A DNA stretch of 64,000 nucleotides from Hyaloscypha bicolor E (taxonomy: Eukaryota; Ascomycota; Leotiomycetes; Helotiales; Hyaloscyphaceae). How positions within the stretch are numbered: the first letter of the stretch is position 1; the number at the start of each line of letters is the position of its first letter. The stretch is taken from positions 2,239,353 to 2,303,352 of the forward strand of contig NW_020194620.1 of assembly GCF_002865645.1 (NCBI RefSeq), read 5' to 3'. A program made the translations under genes and the position numbers. Below the pieces are notes generated by a model. That model did no database searches. It worked only from the letters and a program-made list of their open reading frames with translations, and was not told where the DNA came from. Below, piece by piece: positions 22,019 through 32,943 of the stretch.

Positions 22019-23492
22019 CCTGCTCCTTCTGGAACTCGTTCAATTCATTCAAAATACTAACGTTGAGAAGTGTGGTAGCTCGAGGTTGAAAGATGGGGAT
22101 ACAAATCCCAAAGGCGAAGAAGTGTCATCGCGCAAAGGTTGCAGAAACCAGAAACAGGCAGAAAGGAGAATCACCAGAAGATAAACTTCTTCCCAAACAT
22201 GTCCCGCCGCCGCCAAGTCCGGACCGACTGTGGCCTCCCTCTCGACCCCAGCAAAGATCAACCCCATCGGGTATCTATTTAACAAGGGGACTTTTTGGAC
22301 ACAACGATCAGGAAGGTCTAATCCCCACTCAAAAGCGGTGATCGTTCGCTTTCCGGTTAGCCGCATGCACAGCGCCACACGGCCTATAAATACCCCAGAT
22401 TCAGGAGTTCATGCAACATCATATTCCGCATCCAGCCGTGGTGTGGTGTATTTGCACAACGCCAGATTCCGACAGTGCTGCACGTCAGACGAGGTGCGGC
22501 AACGATCTCCTATTATTTTCCATGCTGATTTTCAGCTCGCGGAAAGGGGGAACAAGCGTATCACATCACCTGTCATAAACCTCCAATGTTCCAGTCTCCA
22601 TTCTGGTAGACCCCCAAAAGGTTAAGTGTGCCAACATTGGCCCCTGGCCCCACCCCCACACCTTCGGCTGTAACAACCCACAATCTCAATACCAGCAAAT
22701 CATGGCGCGAGAAGGCGAATTCGATAATTCAATCCATGTGTTTCAGGTGCGGTGGGCTCGTGGCGGGTTGCAGCAGCGGCGGGAACAACGGCCACTAAAA
22801 TGGCAAACGGAATGGAGGGTGGCGCCTTGGGGGCCGCTGAGGATCCCGAAACGAGGTGAGATTCAAGACGCACGACCAACCGAATGGGAACAGAGAACAG
22901 GGAGCATTAAGTGAGCGCATGATGCATGCGTGGGGTTTCTAATTGATAGCTTTCATTGGTCTGATATTTTCCAAGTCCAATGCTTCGATTCGTGGACTCA
23001 CAATTTCAGATCCAGTGGTTGGACCATTTTGCTCCCCAAGTTAAATATTCTTTTTTTCGGCTCTCAACTATGGCATGTCTCTTGAAGTCTCGCTCTCCAT
23101 CGAAACTCACCATTTGAAGGAGAGGTTCAATCTCGTTTTCGTTGCATCCAGCACTGAGGGACCAGCTACCTGCTGTCTGTCATCTCGTTTCTAGCATTCA
23201 CATTAGTGGCACCAAATTTCAACAGAAAGCGGCGAATTCCCTCAATATCCCATTGGCATCATGCTATATTATTACCTACTGTCTCGGACTTGTGCGTCAT
23301 TACTTGATGTTTGGGTTCTCTTCGAACGTTCAAGCAGTCGAATCTTCAGGAGTCTCCTCGTGGAGTAACATCCAATTGGTATTTCCTTGTTGTACCGGAG
23401 ACGAGGTTATTTGACAATATACTCCCAAACCATTTTCCAATCCCATAACATATTTACACCGACCTCCTCAACTCCGGACTCATTCCTCAATA
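22019..23492. other. Intergenic region, no gene seen
   Basis: About 1.5 kb containing the 5' side of the multi-span membrane-protein gene and the 3' side of the homogentisate dioxygenase gene. Frames at 22093-22341, 22230-22625 and 22702-22914 have no recognisable protein character. No repeats or RNA genes seen. Confidence 0.4.
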
Positions 23493-24922
23493 TCACAACT
23501 TCGCCTTCTCCTGATCCTTCAAAGCACCACTAATCGGCCCCTTACTACCCCCCTCCCCCGCAGCCTCCAAAGCCCACCCACTAACCCCCATCATCCTCTC
23601 ACTCTCCAACAAAAACATCGTAAAGCCCTCCATCCCCACCTTCTCCGGCCTCAACTCTTGTTTCCTTGCCTGCTCGTGCGTCCTCCTGTCCATACCATGC
23701 GACACCATAGCCCCATTCAACGTCGCTCCAAACGGCCCAAACCCCTCCCCCTTATTCCACACACTCTCCTCCTCCTGGCTATTAATAACGACACCAGCAA
23801 ACTCACTTATAGAATTCCTATGAAAGTACGGCGGCCGATACGTACCCTCCATAACCAGCCACCTAGGCGGAAAAATCGCAAAATCGACAACCGCAGTCCC
23901 CGGCTCACGATGACTCGGCGCCGTGAGCACAGTAGAGATACTCGGATCCGGATGATCGAACGAAATACTTCCAATCGCACTGAACCTCCCAAGATCGTAT
24001 TTATACGGGTAATACGTCCCATGCCAAGCAGCAATATCGAACGGGGTGTGCGCTTGGCTACACTGCCACAGCTTGCCTGCCAATTTCGTCACAACCGTCC
24101 AAGCCTCTCTCTCACACGTCGCTACCCCGTTCGAAATGCTGCCTTCGAAATAAGCTGTAGGGATCTGGAAATCTCGCACATTGGCAAGAGAGCAAGATCC
24201 AATGGGTCCCAGTTCGGGAAGTTGGAAGTGCCCTTGATATAGTTCACAGATATAGCCTCTTGCCGGACCATTCGGGAGGCTGACTCGGTACCGGATCCCG
24301 CGAGGTATGACGCAGATTTCGTTTTGGCGCACGAGGAGGTGCCCGAGTTCGGTGTGGATGTCGAGGGTCCCGGATTGCGGGATGATGAGGTAGTCGCTGT
24401 CTGAGGAAGAGAAGATGGTCTGTGGTGGCATTGATTCTGAGGCAGCGTATATCATATATGCTAGTCCTTCTTTCTTTGCTGGGGAGCCGGACTTGGCTAT
24501 TATTTTCTGCGATGAAATCCAGTCCTGGTTAGGCGTTATGGGGAAGTCATTCCAGCGTAGAGCGTTGGGTGTGAGATGAAACTCTTCATCGGATGACAGA
24601 ATTGAGGGAGAGCGATAAGAGGAGGGTAAGGGCGAGAAATCGGAATGGGAGAGGGAGGGATGGACGAGGTAGAGCCATGTTTGGAGGTTTTGAGAGCGGG
24701 GGGCTGTGAATGAGGTGCCGGAGATGCGCTCGGTGCTTAGGGAGAAGGGAGGCAGTTGGGGACTGTTTATGCCAATGGGGAGAGCGCCTGGTATGGCTTC
24801 GGATCTGTGTTTGTCAGTTAGGTAAAGGACAGAAATGAGGTGAGGGGGGTGTACTGATGGTAGCCCCCAAATCCTGAGAGGTAGGTGTATTTCTCTGGGA
24901 CGCTGAACTTTGTGACGGGCAT
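23493..24922 (-). CDS. hmgA: Homogentisate 1,2-dioxygenase
   Basis: Exon 1 is 24855-24922, exon 2 is 23493-24804, and the intron is 50 bases (GTACAC donor, ACAG acceptor). The 459-residue product starts MPVTKFSVPEKYTYLSGFGG and continues YHQ-SEAIPGALPIGINSPQ across the splice, the hallmark N-terminus of this family. Residues about 345-400 hold the metal and active-site region: RPPYFHRNSISEFAGVV (the His and Glu of HRN-SEF are ligands or active-site residues) and a GATLNGAMVSHG block. The enzyme opens the ring of homogentisate to maleylacetoacetate using Fe(II) and O2 in Phe/Tyr catabolism, in the cytosol; loss in some fungi leads to pyomelanin. Length fits the family. The N-terminal motif GFGGYHQ deviates from the more usual GFGNHH, so it may be a divergent paralogue. 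No fahA or maiA neighbour is present in the window. Confidence 0.9.
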
Positions 24923-25261
24923 CTTGTCAACGTAGCCACTCCCGTCAATTCAAAATCGCAAATCTTCATATCCCATGAGCTGCTTACGCTCAAGTTGCAT
25001 TACCGTCGATGCTGAGGTGTTGTAGAAGTTCATATGAATCCGCATTTCATTAAGTGAGTGATGTGAGGTGTGCCCCACCTCAAATCCCTTGTCAACCCCG
25101 CACCTCTCCACCACAACCCCGAGGTTCCTCTCCCATACCTCAGTCACTCACACGTGCATCTCAGGGCCCCACTTCAACCTGACTATCTCTCTCATTTCCT
25201 AATCCTGGAAATATCCCTCTTTCACAAATATGAAGCTTTCATAACAGATCCAATCCCTAAA
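24923..25261. promoter_or_regulatory. Shared divergent promoter region
   Basis: The 339 bases between the start codons of homogentisate dioxygenase (minus) and the ABM-like gene (plus). This is the only place both can be controlled from, so co-regulation is plausible. No specific binding site is identified with confidence. Confidence 0.45.
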
Positions 25262-26265
25262 ATGGCAGAACCGACTCAAATGCTCATCCTCTCCATTCCC
25301 GCTTCAAAACCAATCGAAGATACAACTTCCCCAGCTGGCAAAACATGGCAAGAAATATTAGAATTGATACGAAAGTCAGAAGGGTACAAGAGGTTATATT
25401 GGGGTCGTCACGTCGAGAAACCAGACGATGTTCAACTACACATCGGTGAGGACCTTCCCACACACCCACTCACTCAAAGCCATCACATCACATCCTCAAC
25501 CTTCCCCTACCCATACCCAAGGATCTCTCATTACCTCCTTAACACCTCATTCCCTCGTATCGAATTACAAGAACATCTAACCCGCAACAGTCCGCGGTCT
25601 CCTCGAACACCACCACACCTTCCTCACCTCGCCCTCCTACCTGACCCTCACCACCCTCCTCCAAGCCCTCGGAGCCGACAACAAGCCAACAATCCGCCAC
25701 GCGCTCATCTCAGAGTTTTCACAGCCGTGTAAGGGTTTGGGAAAAGGCGCGCCAGTGACAGGGACAGCGATCTACCTCTCCACCACCGCCTCCTGGAGTC
25801 TCGCATGGACGGCCTGGGTCTCCTTCGTGCCGAGCGTGCCTGGATTCCTCGGTCTGCGTCTTGTCCCCATCCTTCCCTTCCCACCTCTCAATCCGCATCC
25901 CTCCTTCCAAAAAAAAAAAAGGTTTCCATTTGCTGACCAATTCTCACCCAGGCATCGCGGGCGGGCCGGTGCTGGAAGCGGTCAAGGGGGAAGAGAGGGC
26001 CTTCGTCGCGCTCGTAGGCTGGGAAAGTATAGCTATGCACGAAGTAAGTGCGCCCCCACCCCCTATCCTCAACCCTGATCGCTGATCGCTGATCGCTGAT
26101 CCACCTCAGGCGTATCATCACACTAGACATTTTAGAGAGGAAGGGAGGAAGGTGTTGCTGGATGAGGCGGAAGGCGGGTATGCTCATTATGGGCATATTG
26201 CCTTCGCTCACCATGAGGCGAAGGGAGAGAACGGGGAGAAGGGAGGGGGAGGAGCGAAGTTATGA
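25262..26265 (+). CDS. ABM-like dimeric alpha/beta-barrel protein, four exons
   Basis: Exons 25262-25445, 25591-25851, 25952-26043 and 26110-26265 join in frame for 230 residues starting MAEPTQMLILSIPASKPIED. Donors are GTGAGG, GTCTGC and GTAAGT. Key joins are DDVQLHI-VRGLLEHHHTFLTS, PSVPGFLG-IAGGPVLEAVKG and WESIAMHE-AYHHTRHFRE. The two parts KTWQEILELIRKSEGYKRLY ... WGRHVEKPD and AFVALVGWESIAMHEAYHHT fit the fold of the antibiotic-biosynthesis-monooxygenase (ABM) superfamily in fungi, where a W-x-S-x-x-x-H element followed by H-x-x-x-F is typical. Such proteins bind or oxidise aromatic or quinonoid ligands without cofactors, but many have no known substrate. It starts 339 bases from the divergent homogentisate dioxygenase gene. 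The second intron holds an A12 run and the third a TGATCGC repeat. Confidence 0.75.
26076..26101 (+). repeat. TGATCGC tandem repeat inside an intron
   Basis: About four copies of TGATCGC within the third intron of the ABM-like gene, ending close to its acceptor. The repeated CTGAT words may serve as alternative branch points. Confidence 0.8.
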
Positions 26266-27159
26266 GTTTCCGAGTGGAAAGGCGAAGACGGCGCGTTGGG
26301 ATGCGGAGACCTCTCTTCTGATCTCGCGGCTGGTGGAGATGGCGAAGCCATGTAACGGCGCGAGAGATGTGGGGTAGAAACGATCCAGGAATCTGTGATG
26401 AGAGAAGGCTGTGGACTTCCACCAGACTGTAAGAGCGAGAGAAGATGATGGGATCTAAATCACGAGGATGAGGGAAGAGCAGGGCAATTTTATGTCTTAA
26501 TATTGCAAACTTGACTGCTGTCTACAATTCACATGCCGCACCATCTGCTTGATATGCCTCACTTACGGTGCCTTCCCCCTTGTTATCACCTCCTTCAATC
26601 TCCCTTCGCACCTTCACTCAATCTGAATATCCTCCCGCAATCAATCCTTAAAAAAGAGGGAAGAAAAAGAAAAAGAATTCCCAGCTCTTGGGTATTTCCA
26701 CAACAAGGGCACAAATTCCGTCAAATTCCAACATTGTACCAAAGGAAGCCCCCTCCCCTCCCCTCCCCTCCCACTCTTCCTCATAAAAGAGGACCCCCTC
26801 GACAAACCCCCCTAATAAATATTTTTGATCCCGTCGCGATAACACGCTTGCAAGGGCCATTCTCAAGAATCGAAATAGCGAAGCAAGGAAAGTAACACGT
26901 CCGTGTGTAAATGCAGCAAATAACCACACATCGCCATCGCCATCAATTCCAGGTAAGTCAGTTAAAAACGCCTCTGAATCCCTGATTTGCATTTGATGCC
27001 CCCCGTCCATCCATGACCATTCCGTTAACGCCGCGCTTGTTTTGTAAAGCAAAATAAAAACTTGGTTGTAAAGGAAAAGACTTTGTGATTGATTCGACCG
27101 AGGTGCGATGTTCTGACAGTGTGTAAAAGAAAAGTTTTCGCGTTGAGTGGTGGTATGTT
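26266..27159. other. Convergent 3' region
   Basis: About 900 bases between the ABM-like gene and the end of rim15. It contains a (CCCCT)n run near 26752-26772. No gene is supported. Confidence 0.45.
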
Positions 27160-30100
27160 TTAGCGAGCATTCTTGCTCGGTGAGCGTTGCATAATATAGT
27201 CGGCGCGGTTTGATGCTGCCGAGGGCGCTCTTGGAGTTGGTTCTTCGTCTAGGGGATTGACTTGAGAGTAGGAAGGCTTGGGTGTTTCCATTAGGTCGAT
27301 TGGAGCGACGTTGTCGGCTGAGGCTTGGAATTGCTCGGGAGGTGTCAAGGTTGCGCCAGTGGCCTCTGGGGAGGTTATTGTTTCTTCGCTAACTGTGAGA
27401 GGTACTTCGACAGTATCTGCGCCTGGGGTGATATCAGAGCTTGACACCACGCTTCCTCGGCTGTTGGTGCGCATCATCTCTGTCCCAAGTTTCGAGCCAC
27501 GGTGAGCCTTGACCGCGTTCTTTGGGCTCTTCTCTCGCACGCATACGCCCAGTTCGTCATCCTCATCATCGCCAGATTCAACACATTCGTGGCGATGTCT
27601 CTCGATAGATTCACGCTTAGCCTGAATCTTTTCCGAAGATCGTTGCCTGATAGGAATCTTGTGGACGATTTCCATTCGAGCAGGAGCCGACTCTTCGTGG
27701 AGTAGATTTGGAGGTAAAGCCTTGGGAAGTTCGCGTGAGTCGAGGATAGCCTCTTCGCTGCTGATACCCAGACCACCAGGTTCATCCCAATCTCCAGTAG
27801 CTTTACGGCTAATGACGACCGGTACATCCTCGTTCATCAATGACTCAGAATCGCCAAACATGCTTGAGCTAATCGAGTCTCCACGACTCGATCCCCTGAA
27901 GCTGCTGCCGAGCGCGTGAGCATAGCCAGATGAGCCAGACGTTGGACTATCCTCTAGTCTCAGGCTCTCAGTTCGGAGACCTGAAGGCTGAGGGTACGGT
28001 ATGGGATTCGAGACAGTTTGCCCAGGTGCCGGAGCCTTCCACTGACAAAGCCTGCACATCGCTTCCGTCAACTTGGAAGTCGTCGGAGGCTTGTCGATCA
28101 AAGCGTCGAAGTGATGAGGATCTTGCAACTCCTTGAGATAGCCTGTAACAGCAACAATCGGAGTCTGCGAGTTGGCATTCTTGGTCTCTCGAATCATTCG
28201 GGCCACGTCGGCACCGTTAATTTGAGGCAATTTAAACTCCATCAAGATGATGTCGAATTTGATCTCACTCATAGCATATCGTAAGGCTTCAGCTCCGGTC
28301 GAGACAGTAATCGTTCGACATCGCAACTTTTCAAGCAATTTCTCCATGACCATTCGAGAGACTGGATGATCCTCGCAAATAAGCACATCAAGAGAACGGA
28401 AGATAGGTCCATCAGCGAGGGTGATATGTGACATGCGCCTGGAGCTTTGACGACGTCGTTGAACACGAAGAAGAGCATTCGCCTTCTCACCTTCGTTGTC
28501 TGACGACGATGGTGACATGTCAAAAACCTGGCTTCGTCGCTTCCGGTGAGAGAACAAGTCTGCCGGAATTGGGCTGCCTTCCTGAGAACCAACGGTCTGG
28601 GAGCGAGCACGATTCGAAGAACCGCTGGTTTGTCTTGGTGTCGTGATCTTCTGTGGAGACAATGCTAATGGGGGCGGAATCTGAGCGCTTCCTCGACTCT
28701 TGATCGGAGACGACAGAGCTGAAACAGCCTTTTGAAGAGTAACAGGCATTCGAGGAGCTTCAAAGAAGCTTCCAGGGGCCAACGAGCTGCTTGACTGATG
28801 TGATAGACTTGACGAGTTGCTTGAGGTTTTGCGACGTCCTTCCCCATTTTGGCCAGCGACAAACGAAACAAGCAGAGGCGAAGATGGTTGTGAAGCCCTG
28901 CTTGGTGACGAATTGGCTTGGCTGAATCCTGAGGGTGACGAAGGTCGGTTGGAAGCCTTAGCATTGGATAGTGTTCGTTGTATTGGCATAGGTAGAATCG
29001 GACTTCCCTCCAGAGTCGGCTGGGGAGAGCTGACGCTGGTGGCAGACACAGGGGGGCTAGTGATGGGCTTGCTCTGAGCGGCCATCGCCTCGGCCCGAAG
29101 CTTCTGAATAACATCCTTATTCGCCTTCTCCAAGACCGGCAAGTTCTTGAAGGCAAAGTTTCCGAAGTCATCAGCAACTACCGGCTCGCTCAATCTGCGA
29201 CTCTTCATGTCCCGCACGTGTGGCGGAATGTGTAACGGCATTAGTCCTCGCTTGATCGAGTTCACTTGAGACCTCACTCGAGACAACGCGTCGTGGGGTC
29301 TCTCGTGGTACTCGGCACCTGGCGTCGAGCTTGGTGGCGAAGACTGATCTTCCATCTCTTCTGCAAAGGATTGTAGCGTAGCACCACGAGCATCGAAGTA
29401 CTCTGTATCTTCCGGGTTTTCCGGCGCTGGAACGAATTGAGCATCGTCCTCGAGAAGCGTTTCCCAATTTACGCCTTCGAACCAAGCGTGGTTTCGGATC
29501 TCTTCACCACCGCAGGAATACTTGTCGTCGTTATTCCGTCCAAACCGATCCTTGGGATCGAGGCAGAGGAGCTTGTTCATCAGCTCTTTGGCTTCAGGGG
29601 AAACTTCGATATCGTTATCGTCCGGCCAAGAGATTCTCCGTGCGAGGATGTTCTCAAACACCTCATCGGGTGTGCCTGCATGAAATGGCGGATATCCGTA
29701 GAGGAACTCGAACAGAATGCAGCCAACAGACCACCAATCACTCATCTCATCCTGGCCCACACCATTCACGGTCTCGGGCGCAAGATAATCCGGCGTACCA
29801 ACGAATCGGCGATTCGTGTCGTCGGGATCAAACAAAGCCATCGGAGGCGGCATCATACTGTTTTGTGGCGGGGTGTTCTTCTGCTCGGAGCTAGACTGGG
29901 TTGTAGTCTGGTGAAGAGACAATGGGTCAGGCGAGCCATTACCATTGCTTTCGGTCTCGCTCATTTCCTCGATGGGAGATCTTCTTTGATTGAGCATTTG
30001 TTGGGCTTGTGGGTCGTTGAGAGAGAAGCTGCTGAACATCTGGTTCAATGTTTCGCTACCACCGCTATCGCTTCGACCGGATGTACGACGCGATTCCTTG

Positions 30101-32943
30101 TTCATAGTACTTTCTCGGCTGAGAGTGAAGTATGATGGTGTCGTAAGACCACCTGCAAGATCTGGGGTCATTTGAGGTGTAGAGCCAGGGGAGTGATGCC
30201 CTTGAAAATCGAATGAAGTTGAGCGCGATGAGCTAATCGAGGTAGTTCGTGCGAATGGGCCTTGCTTAAGCAAATCCGGAGCAGACTCGTTTGTTGTGCT
30301 ATTCAGCACACGCTTTTGACGACCAATCAATCCCATTCTCGACAGACCAAAGTCCGTCAGTTTCAGATGACCTTTCTGATCAATCAGAAGATTATCAGGC
30401 TTCAGATCGCGATGAACGATCCCACGGTTGTGAAGGTGTTCCACACCTAAGATCACTTCCCCGAGGTATTTCTTCGCCCAGTCTTCTGGCAAGCCACCAA
30501 GAACCTTGATGAGAGATGCACAATCTCCACCGTTAAGATACTCCATGACCAGATAGAGGTAATCTTTACTCGAAAATGTCCAATATAGCTTTGCAACAAA
30601 GTCGCTCTCGCCTTGCCACATCATGATGGCTCTCTCGGCTTTCACGTTGGTAACTTGATTCTTGGCAACCATGTCCGCTTTCTTCAAGACCTTGATAGCA
30701 TAGTAATCACCGGTCGATCTCTTTTTCGCCAGATAGACGCTTCCAAACGCTCCCTTGCTGATGGGTTTGATGATTTCGAAATCCTTGATGGATGGCGGCA
30801 CTGCTCGTGCTTGCGGTGCACTGACAGAGGCTAACCGTGGAGATGGTGGAGGTCGTGAAGGATCCGAGCCAGCAGCTGACGACTGACGTCTGTGGTGGGA
30901 TGGAATGATAGCAGGAGAGCTGAATTCGCTGCCGGGGAGCATTGGCGAAGCAGTAGGGGAAACAATGCCTTCATGGGGAGTCGGCAGACCAGCACGCGGC
31001 TTTGCTATCCTTAATGGAGATGATGGTTGGGGCATTCGAACTGGTGACTCCTGACGCCGAGGGGAAGAAGTACCAGGCAGAATGATGCTTCTTCGATGGC
31101 TTCGGCGAGAGCTTGCAGCACGTCGAAGGTCGCCAAACTCTGAGACAGGGGATTCGGTTCGTGCGGGTCGAGACATCAATGATGAGGATCTAACGCTTCC
31201 ATCGCTATCACCAGCATCGCTCTCGAAGAACAGGGACTGCCGACGGGAATCCTGAGACTGCGAGAGAATACTGCTGACTTGGCCAGTGTGCGATCGCGGA
31301 GTTGGGCATTCCTTGGGGCTGCTTGATCTTGTCGAGGCAATTGTAAATGAGGTTCTTCGACCGCCTTCTCGCTCCAGTTCAGCTGTACGGAGAGCTTGGG
31401 CCAAAGAGGATGGTCCATCAAAAGATCCAGTGAAGAACCCGTCATCGTGTGCAGGAGTTCTCTCCTCCTCCGCATCAGAGTCTGTGAGATGACCAGCGGC
31501 AATCTTCGCGGCCTTTCGCATCGCCTCATCGATACAGTCTTGCACAATTACCGTGAATTCCATGCGAATACGTTCCGAGTACTCGATAATCCTTCGGTGG
31601 CGAAGCACAGCCTCAACTTTCGCCTTGGCTGCTCTCTCGCTGTCTGCACACAGCAATGCAAGCCCTTGCTCCTGATCCAGGGTGTTTGTGCTCGGAGACT
31701 GCCACTGGATAACCTGCGATATTCGGGATTCCGATTGCGGGGACTGCGTGCGAAACTCGCCAGGAGCTTTCGAAGATGCTTCCTTAATAGCTGGGGTACT
31801 GATCTCGATTGAGGTGTCACAGAGATCCAGCAGCAGCTCGACAATTCGTGCTTGAGGGCGTCGTACTGCGAATGACCGTGCGCGTGCATGACCGAAGCCG
31901 GAAGTCGAGGGATCTCTTGATCTTCCACTTGGAGTACCTGGCGAGGCAGTTCCGGACGAGGAAGATGTCGAGGAACTCGGTCCGATTGGCATACCTTTGT
32001 ACTCAGCTTGCGGTGGTGCGAGGATGGGTTGTTCGCCCGAATTTGGTCGTGATTTCCGTGCTTCGAGAGCATCGAGAACTTTGACAATCGCATGACGGTG
32101 CTCTGTAAGATTCTCCTGACACATCTGAACTTCCATCTCGGCCTTGTGTTCTTGTAGACAGAGCTCAGTGTGCTTCTCGAACCACCACGGCGGAATCTGA
32201 CGCTCGCAGATCCGACACAGGACCGGTAGAGGTGGTGCATGGTGCTGCGGGTCCTCCAAACCTGCCTCAGCGAGGGTTGTAAGGTAGCTTGCCAGGACTT
32301 CTGCTCCAGAGCCTAGGGAATCGACGATAACAGACGGCAGGTCGATTTGTATTTCGCGTGGGGCAATCCAGGGTCGAATCATCCACATCGTCTCCAGCAG
32401 TGTTAGCAAAGTAATTAACGCGTAATAATTGCAACTTACGTGACTTTCGCCTCCAGATGATCTGTCGTAGACCATGATACCTTGCCCCTCCAGATCAATA
32501 GTAGAAGGTTCTTCCGTAGCCATTGGAACATCTTCGCCCTCGGGCTCGAGCTGGTCCGTAATCTCGATGGGCGCCAACCTCGAGGCAGGACCTAATTGAA
32601 CTGTGAATCGTACAAGGTGACTTCTTGAGTCGTCCTTCTGCATCGACTCCACTATCTCTGCAAAGACCTCTTTGTTATCACTGACCAGAAGGTCCTTGAT
32701 GGGCTTTCCCTGGACAGACTCGAACGTGGTGCCGATGACATCGGTCCACGAGGGACTGACCCATCTGATTATGCCGTCCAAGCTGAGATCCATGATGACA
32801 TTCATTGTCTGCTCTGCCGCCTCGCGCAAGTCTTCCCTCTCCTCCCGAATGTCTGCACTGAGGGAGCGTTCCATCTGACCACCAGCCTGCGCACGCAGCT
32901 GCGAGACAGCCGGGGGTGCCAGCATATCATTGTTCTCCTCCAT
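27160..32943 (-). CDS. rim15: Rim15/Greatwall-type protein kinase with PAS-like, zinc-finger and receiver domains
   Basis: One 1,927-codon frame from MEENNDMLAPPAVSQLRAQA; the 48-base segment 32392-32439 has intron signals (GTAAGT donor, GCTAAC branch), so the protein is probably 1,911 residues. Order of domains: a PAS-like segment (residues about 47-110, LDGIIRWVSPSWTDVIG); a Cys/His zinc finger near 230-260 (CRICERQIPPWWFEKHTELC); an AGC-type kinase at about 700-1150 with GAFGSVYLAKK, YAIKVLKK, HRDLKPDN, TDFGLSR and GTPDYLAPE; and a CheY-like receiver at about 1500-1625. A long Ser-rich insert of about 175 residues separates DFG from APE, the hallmark of the Rim15/Cek1/Greatwall branch. In yeast, Rim15 phosphorylates Igo1/2 endosulfines that inhibit PP2A and drive quiescence and stress responses. 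In the receiver the usual phosphoacceptor Asp is Glu (IILMEFKLP). Relatives carry a longer N-terminus, so an upstream exon may be missing; a 113-codon frame at 32802-33140 lies in another phase. Confidence 0.93.
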   Translation of the reverse strand: MEENNDMLAPPAVSQLRAQAGGQMERSLSADIREEREDLREAAEQTMNVIMDLSLDGIIRWVSPSWTDVIGTTFESVQGKPIKDLLVSDNKEVFAEIVESMQKDDSRSHLVRFTVQLGPASRLAPIEITDQLEPEGEDVPMATEEPSTIDLEGQGIMVYDRSSGGESHVSCNYYALITLLTLLETMWMIRPWIAPREIQIDLPSVIVDSLGSGAEVLASYLTTLAEAGLEDPQHHAPPLPVLCRICERQIPPWWFEKHTELCLQEHKAEMEVQMCQENLTEHRHAIVKVLDALEARKSRPNSGEQPILAPPQAEYKGMPIGPSSSTSSSSGTASPGTPSGRSRDPSTSGFGHARARSFAVRRPQARIVELLLDLCDTSIEISTPAIKEASSKAPGEFRTQSPQSESRISQVIQWQSPSTNTLDQEQGLALLCADSERAAKAKVEAVLRHRRIIEYSERIRMEFTVIVQDCIDEAMRKAAKIAAGHLTDSDAEEERTPAHDDGFFTGSFDGPSSLAQALRTAELEREGGRRTSFTIASTRSSSPKECPTPRSHTGQVSSILSQSQDSRRQSLFFESDAGDSDGSVRSSSLMSRPARTESPVSEFGDLRRAASSRRSHRRSIILPGTSSPRRQESPVRMPQPSSPLRIAKPRAGLPTPHEGIVSPTASPMLPGSEFSSPAIIPSHHRRQSSAAGSDPSRPPPSPRLASVSAPQARAVPPSIKDFEIIKPISKGAFGSVYLAKKRSTGDYYAIKVLKKADMVAKNQVTNVKAERAIMMWQGESDFVAKLYWTFSSKDYLYLVMEYLNGGDCASLIKVLGGLPEDWAKKYLGEVILGVEHLHNRGIVHRDLKPDNLLIDQKGHLKLTDFGLSRMGLIGRQKRVLNSTTNESAPDLLKQGPFARTTSISSSRSTSFDFQGHHSPGSTPQMTPDLAGGLTTPSYFTLSRESTMNKESRRTSGRSDSGGSETLNQMFSSFSLNDPQAQQMLNQRRSPIEEMSETESNGNGSPDPLSLHQTTTQSSSEQKNTPPQNSMMPPPMALFDPDDTNRRFVGTPDYLAPETVNGVGQDEMSDWWSVGCILFEFLYGYPPFHAGTPDEVFENILARRISWPDDNDIEVSPEAKELMNKLLCLDPKDRFGRNNDDKYSCGGEEIRNHAWFEGVNWETLLEDDAQFVPAPENPEDTEYFDARGATLQSFAEEMEDQSSPPSSTPGAEYHERPHDALSRVRSQVNSIKRGLMPLHIPPHVRDMKSRRLSEPVVADDFGNFAFKNLPVLEKANKDVIQKLRAEAMAAQSKPITSPPVSATSVSSPQPTLEGSPILPMPIQRTLSNAKASNRPSSPSGFSQANSSPSRASQPSSPLLVSFVAGQNGEGRRKTSSNSSSLSHQSSSSLAPGSFFEAPRMPVTLQKAVSALSSPIKSRGSAQIPPPLALSPQKITTPRQTSGSSNRARSQTVGSQEGSPIPADLFSHRKRRSQVFDMSPSSSDNEGEKANALLRVQRRRQSSRRMSHITLADGPIFRSLDVLICEDHPVSRMVMEKLLEKLRCRTITVSTGAEALRYAMSEIKFDIILMEFKLPQINGADVARMIRETKNANSQTPIVAVTGYLKELQDPHHFDALIDKPPTTSKLTEAMCRLCQWKAPAPGQTVSNPIPYPQPSGLRTESLRLEDSPTSGSSGYAHALGSSFRGSSRGDSISSSMFGDSESLMNEDVPVVISRKATGDWDEPGGLGISSEEAILDSRELPKALPPNLLHEESAPARMEIVHKIPIRQRSSEKIQAKRESIERHRHECVESGDDEDDELGVCVREKSPKNAVKAHRGSKLGTEMMRTNSRGSVVSSSDITPGADTVEVPLTVSEETITSPEATGATLTPPEQFQASADNVAPIDLMETPKPSYSQVNPLDEEPTPRAPSAASNRADYIMQRSPSKNAR

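Noticed and set aside
27278..31812. Many plus-strand frames of 60 to 232 codons opposite rim15
   Set aside because: Antisense shadows of a long conserved coding frame, with no independent motifs.
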